Assembly (NCBI RefSeq): GCF_026914185.1
Contig: NC_070558.1
Coordinates: 8,317,501 to 8,381,500 of the forward strand
Direction: 5' to 3'
Source of the DNA: Puccinia triticina
Lineage: Eukaryota > Basidiomycota > Pucciniomycetes > Pucciniales > Pucciniaceae
DNA length: 64,000 nt
Below the pieces are notes generated by a model. That model saw nothing but the letters and a program-made list of their open reading frames with translations, was not told the origin of the DNA and did not search any database. Of the stretch, positions 19,412 to 30,449 are shown in pieces (position 1 is the first letter of the stretch; each line of letters starts with the position of its first letter). The position numbers and the translations under genes were made by a program.

Positions 19412-20249
19412 GGAGGGACTGATGAAAGCGAGATGAAACACTTAGTGACCGGGTCACTAATTTACAAACAATTCAGTTCATACCTCATCGATATTTGTAA
19501 CCAAGCAGCTTGATCCAATCCATATTACAATCAATATTCCGTCCAAGTCTACCGTAATTAAACCCAGCACCCCGAGGCCAGCTGGAAGGACATGATCTGA
19601 AGAAATGACGCAACCAAAAGTATCAATTCAATCTTCCTCTTGGCCTAAATGCCTTTTATCAAGCAGAATGTTTCCGGAGCTGTTTTCAAGCAAGTTTTGT
19701 GTCCCCTTGTGACCAAGTTGTAACCACGGTCAAAGGAGGAAGAAATTTCACGCTGTAATCTTTTCCTGTTCTTTCAAGATGATTGACATAAAAAAAGTGA
19801 CAGGTTGGTAAATAACCTGAAGTTCTTCGCCTGAATAAAGCGCTGGGATCTATGAGAAAATTCATTTTGGGGTTCAGTTCGAAGCTCACTCAATTCGGGC
19901 GGCACGATTTTTGAACAGCAGTCGTTACCTTATCTGAGACCATAATGATTTTCAATGTCCATCGAGTTAGGTGGACTACGTGGCGCCCATATATTAAGTG
20001 CTCAACCATTCTCGGGTGTGACAATATCGAGTAGGTGTAGTAGGCCTCGCTCTCCAGGGAGACATAATAATATCAATAACCACGGGCAACCTCAACACCT
20101 AATCCTGCTCGCGGATGGTTGCTTCCTCCCTTGAAGGTATGTTTCTTAGTCCGATATTTTTGAGTTAATACTTTTTCCGCTGTGCTTCTGTTCAACATAA
20201 ATTTTTATCTTCGAAGGTGTCCCGAAGGTCTAAGAGTCACGACCCAAAC
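19412..20249. other. Upstream region of the membrane-protein gene
   Basis: No gene seen. A possible 5'-UTR intron runs from GTATGT (about 20137) to TCGAAG just before 20217, with a pyrimidine-rich 3' half. Promoter elements cannot be assigned with confidence. Confidence 0.35.
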
Positions 20250-22351
20250 ATGCCTCCACGATTGGTCTTCTTTCTAGCATATCAACTGCTGGCGTATTCA
20301 TCCCTTCTTAATTTTGGATTATCTTCACCTATTCAGAATGTTGAGGTGGTTCCACTTGCAAATAATGGAGAAACAACTTCTGCAATCGTGCTACCAACCG
20401 GGGCTTTAAATAACAAAAACAAATCTACGCTTGGAACCGGAACGGATGGGAAACCAGTCAGCTTGATAGAAAAGGGTGAAAAAAACTCTGATAACAAAGC
20501 TCTATCACTGGATTCTTCTACCTCTACATCCAGGCTAGTTAACGCCGAAAAAGTAACTTCAACAAGTCTAACGCAGCAAACAAACGTGAATGGCACTCAA
20601 GATCAGATCGCAAAATTACTAGGTAAGCAGACCTTTCTGCTTTTGGTTCATACAAAAGAAAGGCCTGTGAAGCCTTTTGAAAATCCTCTAACTTCTGTTC
20701 CTATCATTGTGCCGTCAGAGCGACCGTCGAACGGAAAGTCGTTCTTTGCTGATCAAACAACCACCACACCAACTCCCAAACCAGAAGGAAACCAAGAAGA
20801 GAAGAAGAAAACCAACCCAGCAGGCTTGGTTGGCGAGCTAAAACCCCCTGTAGAAAATACTGGACAATTCCCTGCCGTCAAATTACTATCTGAAAAGCCA
20901 TTAGTTACCTCTCCCTCAGCAGATCAGGAAACAATAACTGCCGAAGGAAAAGCCTCGGTCGAACCGAAAGCTGAATTACTGGCACCAAAATTATCATCTC
21001 CCCCAGTTGATCTGAAGCCGGTCGAGCTAAAGCCCCCAAAAGAATCCAAACAGAAGCAAGTCGTTCCAGCGAAGAAGGATGGTGGTGAAGCAAGCAAGAA
21101 ACCTGAAACTGCGGAGATTAACAAGGAACAATTGCGAAAAGATCCGAAAGGAAGCGCTCCCAAGCCTAATGAAATAAACCTAATAGGAAAAGATATCAAG
21201 CCGCTATTAGAAAAACCTACCTCAACCGTAGATCCCACAGATGAAAACGCTGAAGGACCCGTACTTCTGTCATTGGGACGAATAACAGACGAAGAACCGA
21301 ATGAAACAGAATCTAAAACTGGCCGTGGTGCAAAAAAGGCGGACGCAGAAAAGAATGCCGGTTCACGGAATGATCCACAAGAAGCTAGTAAAATTCAGAG
21401 CGGGGGTGCCCATGGAAAAAACCCCGAAGATAAACCACAAAAATCACTTCCAACAGTCGATTCTGCCAAGGATTTGGGGCCAGAACCCGCCCCAAAGGCT
21501 CCGCCTCCCACGGCACCTAAGGCTACCACACCTTCCCCTCCTCCACCCGGAAAAAGTGCACCTGGACCAGAGTCCCCAGACTCAAAAGAAAAATTTCCCG
21601 AGGCACAACACATGCGAATGGCTGGGAATACAGCCAATACTTTGAGCGTCGTTCAAGGGGGATCTAACTCGACAGCCGCAAAGGAGTCAGAAGGTCCCCC
21701 AGAAGAGAAAAGCCAAAGCAAATTGTTGATTTACATTGGTGCTGGTGTGGTCGGATTTCTCGTCTTACTTGTCAGCTTCATACTTTTTGCAAAGAAGAAG
21801 CAAAAGAAAGAGAAAAAAATCCCCGGGGGAGTTCAGTCTGAAATCCCTGTTGAATTTGGATCCGGTGAAGGGGCAAGCCAGATCACCACACCATTATCAC
21901 CACCAATGAGTTTGAATGGAAAGAGCGAACGCGGTATTCCTGTGGCGCTTCCAACTCCACGAGGGGATCAAGACTTGGTGGGAGGAAAGTCTTTCAGCCG
22001 ACAACTCCGGGGAAGTACTGGCTACGAAAGGAACTACTCTACAGGCTATGGAAGTGAATATGGTCGAGACCAGTATGCCCAAGATGCAGGCTCAGCTTAT
22101 GATGAAAGTGAGTTCTATGATAATAGTAGATATAGAGGAGGCCGAGACCAGGAGAATCGGGGGAGAGGTAAGTAGTGTATCTGTCCATAGTTTAACTGTG
22201 CCATCAAACCAATATTTCATTACAATTCCGCCATTCAGTGGACTCATTTCCCAGTCGAAGATCCTCAGGTCGAGCATCACCCAGGTCGGAGAAGGGCAGG
22301 TTTCCATATAACCGAAGGTCAGCACACTTTTCTTTCTCTCCCATGAAGTGA
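20250..22351 (+). CDS. Single-pass (type I) membrane protein, unrecognised family
   Basis: ATG at 20250 (context AAACATGCC) begins a signal peptide (MPPRLVFFLAYQLLAYSSLL). A long Lys/Pro/Glu/Ser-rich, probably disordered extracytoplasmic region follows. One transmembrane helix (LLIYIGAGVVGFLVLLVSF, about residue 495) is followed by a KKKQKKEKK stop-transfer patch and a Gly/Tyr/Arg-rich cytoplasmic tail. Exons 20250-22167 and 22239-22351: the 71-nt intron (GTAAGT...CATTCAG) rejoins in frame with VDSFPSRRSSGRASPRSE. A further likely intron is 20623-20718 (96 nt, GTAAGC, CTCTAAC, CAG), which is frame-neutral. The topology resembles fungal wall-sensor or Axl2/Skg6-like proteins, but no such domain is seen. 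Expressed product likely; function unknown. Confidence 0.72.
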
Positions 22352-23941
22352 ATCACAGCTTCTTTGGGCAGAATACTTATAAAAACTCTTATTTCCCAAT
22401 ACCTTTTTCAAAAATAAATAAATCATAATCAACAAATAAAGATGATTGAGAAAAGTATTGAAAGTGAAATATGAGCCTACAGACAATACTCAACCCTTAG
22501 AAAATATTGAGAGAACTCGTCTCATTATAATTTCAATTTAGTTTCTTTACAATCTGTTGCAAATTTCACCTGTAAATGATTCTCCAATTTTATTTGAAGA
22601 GAAAAAAAACAACCATTGAAGCTGGTATTCCAATGGCTTTACATCACTTGTCTCAGACATACAATTATTCACCTGGGAATCAAAATTCATCATCCTTCTA
22701 AAAATGACTTTTGTGAATGTATATAGAATCAAATAAGAACAAAAATATGTCATGGCTCATACTGCTGATCAGTATTACTCATAATTCAATGATTACAAGC
22801 AGGAATAAAACTTTGATCAAAATTGAGAAAGTAAATTTGGGAAAAGTATAAAACTTGCAATGGCACTGTTATGTGCCACAAAGTTCTTATGAGAATCAAT
22901 AACTTTTTGATGGGATGTTTGAAATTCCAGTCTCAGAAACTAGTGAATTAACTGAAGGCTTTTTTGTTTACTGACCCGCCTGAAAAGTTTACATTTTGCA
23001 CGCAGGCTGCCAAGGGGGTTGTATTGGTTACAAACCCCCACAGTAAGGTCAAAAGGGGGCAACCAATGTAAGATTGGTCTCTCGGACCAACATTATATTG
23101 GCCGGGCCCACCGCTACATTACCCCTTTGTTGTAATGTATCAGTGGACCCACTGCAACAATGGGCCGCTGCGCTATTTGAGCGCTACGTGTTAGCGTAGC
23201 AGCGCTTTTTTTGGGCCAGTAATCCGCAGCGTTAACGGGATTTTACAGCGTTAAAAAAATAAGCTGTAGCGTGGCTTTTTCTACTGCGCTCGTCAGGTCA
23301 TTTTGGAGGCGTCCGTTCAAGTCCGGGACCAGTGATTACTGAGTGCACTGTTGGCATCCGATTGATTCTTGGCAGGGACATCTGCGAGGTCGGCGACCAA
23401 AGTGCGTAAATTAGGCGCTGGTGGGGGGACGCACTCTGGGATGGGGTCAGGCTATCGCGGCCTGCTGATCGCATCGCGCCGGTTGATACGCAGTATGTAT
23501 GTGGAACATGGATAACCAGACTGTGCGGGGAGAGGCGCAGAAAGAAACAGAAGAAACATATTCACAACAGACAAGAGAGAGCAGGTACAATAGAATTAAC
23601 AAAAACATGATAGCATGCGAGAGAAAATGATCTTCTTTGGGTGGAGTGAGAAGCAATATGAGATTATAGATAAGTCAGGAGGGTTGAGTTTGGAGGTGAG
23701 CCGTTGAACAGATGAACCGATTTTTTTCTTTGGGGAAACGCACGATACACAATTAATTTACAGACCAACTATATAACAGGTAGGAAAGCGATAGCGAGAA
23801 ATACAAGGAAAAGTAAGGTGCTTTTTCAAGAGATAAGAGATTAGGGATGGTAATAACCTTAGGGGTATAAAATTTACACATGATTCTTAATACGGATGCG
23901 GAGGAATGCTAGTGGTTCTGGGTTGAAGACTCGTTCTGTGC
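22352..23941. other. Intergenic, AT-rich then hairpin-rich
   Basis: No coding frame recognised. Between 22995 and 23290 there are short perfect hairpins: TTGGTC/GACCAA (23074-23090), GCGCT/AGCGC (23170-23184) and GCTACG/CGTAGC (23183-23200). They look like a decayed MITE, but I found no ends. Confidence 0.4.
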
Positions 23942-26071
23942 TCAAGTCGGAACTTCTTCAAAGGATCGGGGTTGGGGCGGAAGAGGACGGTTATATGCTG
24001 AGCTGGGAATTTGATGATATTGTAGATGCAGTTTAGGTTGGTGAAGAGGTTGATGGGATTGGTAAGATTGATGATGAGGATGAGGATGATGGTTGACCAA
24101 GATGCCGGTGCCATGGAACGAATCGTGGTGCTTTGGACGATAGATGATTGGGGGACGATGTTCATCGACGACTTCGGGTTCTGGATGTAATTGGACGGAG
24201 CGATGCTGGATCGGAGGTGTAGCAGCGGTAGTCTGCATATTTGAGAGCGACAGAGCATTCGTGGCTACTACTTCTGCGATGTTTCCCCCGCGTTTCAGAT
24301 GTTGTTTAGCCTGATGCAGAGTCGGACCCTCTGGAGCTTGCTTGGAATGGCTTTCGGTGGGTGGTGGTCCGGCGGTCCTTGACCCGGCTTCTATGGCCAT
24401 GGCCAAATCGGAAATGATGCTAGGAGTTCCCAGTTGAAATGTCTGTCCATCCCGGCAAGAGTTCCTTGCGAAGTTGGCGAGCTCATACCTTGGGTATTTG
24501 CGTTGGATGAGCTTTGGGTCCTCATGCATACCTTTGGGGTAGTCGATATAACCAGGTGCAGCTAAACGTGTTTGTGTCATTCCGGTAAAAAAGGCGCATC
24601 AATGAATGAACAATGGTGCTTGTCAAAAGAAGATTGACTATCCGTACCATAAAGCTCCTGGCCTGTACCGGCCTGCTGGATAAACTTGATGACATCCTGG
24701 GCAGTGTTGCATCGCTCGACAGCCTTACGCAGGTTCTCAGAATGCTGGTGTCCGGGTATGAGTGGCAAGTTGAGTTAGGTGGATAACCTTGAGAGACAAG
24801 TCTCAGGGAGTATATACAGCTATCCTTGACTGACCTCATCCTCCAGCATGCAGATTGTTGAGAGGCCATTGGCGAAATCCCACAGAGAACTTCGAACGAA
24901 ATCGATTCGATCCTCCTCTAGATCTTGCGTCAACTGTTTCAAGACAGAAAAAAGGAGCGAAGAGCGATTAGCTTGTGAGGGATTGACTCTGCGAAGATAG
25001 CAAAAGCGGATCATTAAACCAACATCACAAAACGATTTCCATTGTAAGTTCCAGCTCTCGGTAGTTTCCTCAAGGTTCTGTGTGAGCACCCGATATTCCT
25101 TTTCTATTGACAAATCAGAGCACACGCAAATGTTGGCAAAGCAGCCTGACTTTTCAAAGCAGCCTGACTTTTAATGAGGCAAATACCAGAAAACCTACCC
25201 GTGATCCCGATGCTTCCTTGAGCTTTGTCAAGTTTAGCAGAGACTTTGTCCAATTCCCTCCCTTGAACGAGGTGCATTTGTGCGGCGTAACCGCTGACAG
25301 CAATGGAATCTGTCTCAAATCGCTTCCGAGCCTGTGGAGTAGAAACATTTTGATGAGCCATAGGCGACAGAAACGCTTGGATAGGAACAGGAAGATGGGT
25401 GCACCTTTTCTTGTAATATTTTGAGCTCTATTATTCTTTTGTGTAACTTTTCAATAGAAGCTTGCGGCTGGTTTAATGCAGAAGAAAGGAAGTTGTTTGT
25501 ATCAGCTGCGGCTGATTAGCCGAGTGGAGTAGATCCGGGTGTCGACAATAAAGTGCAGAATGCCTCCTCCGGAGTCCCCCTAGGGAAAGGGAGACGAAAA
25601 ACAAAAACTGACATTTTTTCGAGCACCTTCACGTTTATTGATGAACTCAATAGTTTTGGCTTCCAAGCTGGTCTTGAAAGTGCCACTTAATTCGGCATGA
25701 CAATGGGCTGATTTAGCGGTAGCTTCACGAAGGCTATCCAACCCGAGTTGAAGACCGTCACTTTCAAATCTAAGCAGTTGGAATAAATTTGACTTCGATA
25801 GTTTTTGAAGTTTTTTGGAATAATCTGCTTCGATTAATGCTCTCTCTTTGTACCAATTCTTCAGTTCCTCCAGCATCCGGGTTGACATCTTCGTTTTCTC
25901 CGTTAGAATTTCGTATCCTTCTTCTCCCCAAAACGAATTGCAGAACTCTTTAGCTTTGATCGCTTGGCGGTGTTGATAAGGAAGACCTTCGGCTTTGTTG
26001 TCGTTGGTCGTCTGTGCGTGAGCATTTCCATGGCGCTCTGAGCGATGCAACAGCTTCCCGAATCGGCCCAT
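23942..26071 (-). CDS. F-BAR domain protein (Cdc15/Imp2/Hof1-like), no SH3 domain
   Basis: Seven exons: 26071-25613, 25467-25405, 25331-25199, 25103-25024, 24933-24835, 24744-24648, 24561-23942; 516 residues with all phases consistent. The N-terminal two thirds is an F-BAR module: FCNSFWGEEGYEIL, ELKNWYKERALIEADYSKKL, LVQGRELDKVSAKLDKAQ, EKEYRVLTQNLEETTESW, LTQDLEEDRIDF, SSLWDFANGLST, FIQQAGTGQE. Such proteins form curved dimers on the plasma membrane and scaffold the cytokinetic ring. The C-terminus is Pro/His-rich and ends FEEVPT without the SH3 domain usual in Cdc15/Imp2/Hof1. No SH3 exon was found downstream to 22400. The 25024 donor is the weak GTTGGT. Membership is strong; the exact orthologue is unclear. 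Confidence 0.85.
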
Positions 26072-27654
26072 ATCCTCCCTACTGTCTTTTGGTTCGAAGA
26101 TCTAGGTCGAGGGTGTCGAGATCGATCATGCGCTCACTCTCCTTGTTATCTTGAAACGAATATGGTGTTTGGGTTTATGACTGGTGTAAATGATTTAGAC
26201 GCGTCGGGTGATTTAGATGTGTCGGTTGCTTCGAGCGCTTTCGGAAAGTCGATGATGAGAAGCGCGGAGAGTCCTGGACGTGTTGGTTATTCGAACTTAA
26301 CAGAAGTCCCTCCTCGGGGGAGCGTAAGCTATCCTTTCTCGTGGTTTCCTTAATTGGAGGACAGACGAGTATGAGTATGGAAACTGGGCAAACATCCACC
26401 CTGTTGACGACTGAAGATACCATAAACAACCAGCTGCTGGGACGGTCTGAGCGGATTGAAGGGAAGTCTGACAGTTTTGAAGGTTTTGAACTCTCAAAGG
26501 AGTCACAGAAGTCCGAACAAAGGTTGAAGTGTTCGAAAAACAAATCGACGCGTCTTCTCAATCAAACTCCGCGACAGCAGGGCAGTCAAAAACTCTCAAC
26601 AAGAACCTTAATGAGCATGGGTGTTTCGCAAGCAAGAGTCAAAAGCTAAAAGACAAAAGTAAACTTTTTAAGTGTCACTTTGGTCAAAGGTTTTCCCGAT
26701 CGTACTCTCAAGCGCCAGAACTGGCAAGCACATGAAAAGAAAAGACACGTACATAAGGTTTTGATGGTAAGGAAAAAAGGGAAACCTTGCAGCTCTTACT
26801 GCATATTTTTGGTAATCTCTGGTGAAGGGGCAACGCGCATTGGTCGTCGGGCGATTTGCTGTAACCACTCGCCGTAGCTAGGATGGATGCTCGGAGGGGC
26901 TGAACAAACCCCGTAGAGTTTTCTCAGACTCTGGAATGCTGGCTCGCGATTGCTTGACAACAATAATTCTGAGTTCTTGATGTACCTGGCTAATCCTGAT
27001 GGAATCTCCTATCCTGCGAGCTTTAAATGATTTTGGTGCAAGATGTGTAAGGAGGGGTTTTTAGCTCATATGTATGAGCATATTTATGTAACTCCGCGAC
27101 GCAAGAGCCATGATGTTTGAAGGAATTGCGCTCGTCAGCTCGGTCCAGGCTGGTCCGGGACAATCTTTGAGCCAATAGTGGCGGAGGTTGAACCTATCCA
27201 TATTCTTGCTTCATCCTTGCATGGAATCTTCAAATGGAACCCAGAAGTATGTGTGTTCAATATTCTGAACCGTTGGAACCAGACATAGTAGCTTGCCCTT
27301 TTCATAGTCTATGTATGTATGCATTGCGGCCAGCCAACACGGATTTCCAATTACTCAAGACGGATCAACTGTTTTGATTGCTTGTAACGTCGTTTTCACT
27401 CCGGTGGAAAGACAAGCAAAAAAAAGGGTATTCCAGTGTTTTGATAATCGGCTTGGACTTATTCATGTACGCATGTATGCTTCTATTACTTTATTGGTTC
27501 TGACAGGAGGGTTTACAAGACAACAAAAAGGCACAAGACAAGGGGGATAGATAATCAACGACGTAAAAAAAAACAGGTGAAGGAGAAGAATGGGCGAGGA
27601 TGGGGATGAACAAGCCTATACGGAAGTAATAGGAGATCAACAAAAAACGACACT

Positions 27655-29235
27655 TCAGTAACGACGCCGGTCATAATCGCGGTCATCTCGGCGACGGTCA
27701 AATCGGTCATGATCTCTCATCGGGCCGGCATAGCCGTAGCGATCATAGCTGGGCACACGATCATCGTACCGGTACCTCCGGTCTTCATAATCGCGACGGA
27801 TCGGGTACCGACCGTCATCGTAGTCCCTCCTGAGTCGGTCGTCGTATCGCCGGTCGTAGGGATCATAGCGGTAAGGGTACCCCCCGCGAGGCTCGTAAGA
27901 TCGATGAGGGTCATCGCGCTTGGCTGGCCCACGGTACTGCCCGGCTGGAAACCAGACACAGACACACGATCAACTTTCAATCAATGTATGCACAGAAACG
28001 TTGTCTGTGGGCTGGGCTGTTTGATAATAGATGTTCACTCACGAGTGGGTGTCCTTCCCCGGGCCCGCCGGGCTTTTTCGACAGTGAGTGTCTTGCCCAG
28101 GAATTCGGTTCCGTGCAACGAGCTGATTGCTATGTCTGCCTGTTCACTGGTTTCCATCGTCACGAATCCAAAGCCGCGGATCTCTCGAGTATGCGGGTCG
28201 CGCATCAGTTGGGACTTGGTAACCTTGATCGACCAACGGAGAAACACCTCAGTTGGTCGATCATTTCCTTGGGTACTTCCGGTGTATAAGGGGGTGAAAG
28301 CGGGAAACTTACGGTACCATACTTCGAAAACAGATCCTCCAGATCTGGATCGTCTGCTTTGAGACTGATTCCAGAGACATGTATGTTGTTTCCAGGGTTA
28401 GCAACATCCGAAGAGCTAGAATAGATTAAGAGATAGATAATAATAACAGGTGATCAGTGAATAATTGGTAGGAGGTCGTGTTGGTTAGGATTTACCGTCC
28501 GCGATCGGTGGTTTGAGAGCCGTTAGCGGGGCCAATCCGGTCGCCCAAGGGGCTGCGGCTCCTTTCCATGTTCCCAGTTCGAGCCGGGCTAGCCGATCGG
28601 CCTTCTCGTCCGGGAGGGTTGTATTGTTCAGGGTCGTGTGTGTTAGTGGATTGATCTGTGACAGAAGGTCCGTTGGCCCAATCTGGAAGGGGTGTCGGAC
28701 GAGGGGAGGAGGGGCGAGAGGGGTAAGTGAGACTGGCTGGTCAAGGTCAAGGCGGGTGGTGATCTAGCAGGCGTGGGTTGACAGCTGGCTGGGTTGAGTT
28801 GGCTCGCGGGCAGTGTATATTCAAGACATGCATGGCGGAGGTGGCGATGTTGGAAGGCAGCCACTGAGAAAGAGCTAATCAAGGAAGCAGGTAACTGATG
28901 GTGCTGATTGGACTGTAGGATGAGGTGATGATGATGCCAAAGGTTGACGTGCTAAAATGTGTTTGTCTAAAAAAGGAGAGTGGCAAAGGAGATAAATCAA
29001 ATGAAATGGGATGAAGTAGAGCAGTCGAAAACATGAGGATTATGAGGATGAGACTGTGGCCAACATGGCTCCAGTAGATTGAGGGGGGGAGAGGCAGAAT
29101 GAAGTTTAGGAAGAAGGGATAAGTGGCGAGGCAGCGCCGACTAGGATGTGCAGATTATCTGCTGCTAGACTGCTGCACGTGAAAGAAGGGGGATATAATG
29201 GAAGAGGAATGGCCGAACCTACCCTGCTGAGACAT
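27655..29235 (-). CDS. TRA2-like RRM splicing regulator
   Basis: Five exons: 29235-29223, 28682-28496, 28415-28313, 28223-28043, 27944-27655; 257 residues, phases all consistent. A short Ser/Arg region (REGRSASPAR, MERSRSPLGDR) precedes one RRM: RNP2-like NIHVSGIS, then KADDPDLEDLFSKYG, DPHTREIRGFGFVTMET (RNP1; its last aromatic is Met) and ISSLHGTEFLGKTLTVEKA. The RRM is followed by RGRTPTPGQYRGP, close to the linker that marks Transformer-2 proteins. The C-terminus is a long Arg/Asp/Tyr-rich tail ending RRRY. Family role: binding of exonic enhancers and SR-protein-assisted splice-site choice in the nucleus. The first exon is only 13 nt (MSQQ plus one base) before a 540-nt intron, unusually long for this genome. 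Confidence 0.88.
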
Positions 29236-30449
29236 CCTGGGCGGTGTTCGATGGGGCAACTGTGAGTTGGTTCGGTGTGTGGGGAGTCGGAAAGCTGGAT
29301 CACCGTAGAGCCGTTTGCCGCAAAAGGCTCGGAGAGGCAATCGGAAGTTACTTCGCAGGAGTTGGGCTGGAATCGAGCGGACCTGGAGCGAGGGGAGAGT
29401 CCAGACAGCCCGCTCGCCCGCGCTGTGGGCGCCCCAACGAAAGGAGAGCACGCGCTCGTTGCCACCCGGGACCACCCGGCTTTTCGGGGGCGCTGCAGTT
29501 ACCGCTGCGCTATGTACCGCCCAAACAGCAATTTTTGATGGGCACCCACTGATTTTATGCCGCCGCTGATGGCTATGTGGCAGATTTTTCTCTCTCTGAA
29601 GTGTTAGCGCAAGGACATGACCACCACACTATTCTCCTTATACCTTTGAAATCACCAGGATGCGATAAAGCTTCATTCACTCTTGTACTTGACTTGTCAT
29701 TTTACTGATCTACTTCTGATTGTTTCTGTTGGATCTAATTGCTTCTGTTGACACCCTGTATGGACCGGGCTATTATGGATGCAAGACAGTGTCCAATTTG
29801 GGCTCAAAATGTGTTCAATGGTACCATATGGCATTGCGGCCGGTAGTCATGGAATTAACAAAAACAAATTAAAACGAGAGTTATCAAAGGGAAAAAAATC
29901 AAGAGCACAGCCAAATGTCAAGAAAAACAAAAACAATCAAACATTACCCAGCCCAACTACGATAACGGATAGATTAGTTCAAGAGGTCCAACTCCAAACG
30001 CCTCCTAGAGTTGATAAAATATTTTTTTCTGTTTGTGTTTTTTTGATGAGTAGACAAGAAGATCGGAGGAACCGATGTGAGAAGATAGAGTGGAGATTGT
30101 GGAGCAGCACAGAAAGTTGGAGGGACGATGATTATGGAAGGCGAGCCAAAAAAAAAAAAAAAACTACAGGTGTAACAGCGACACGATACAGAAATTTAGA
30201 CGATGAGGATTGATGCAGAGTTCTGGGGATGAAAGAGACAAAGACGGATTGAAAGCTCATAGAGCGAAATGATCGCAACTACGGGACTATTACAGAATGT
30301 GAGACATCATTACGGGAGCAAAGCTCTAAACTACCACGCCTTCCGAGGATGTGGTCATCATCCAGCATCAGAACAGAGGTTAAGTGTGTACACGTCAGGG
30401 TATCGCATGTCGAAATCAAGAAACCCTTTCCGAGAGGAACGCTGACGAC

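Noticed and set aside
22995..23290. A structured ncRNA gene
   Set aside because: There are several small hairpins, but no flanking promoter, terminator or repeat ends. A decayed MITE is equally likely.
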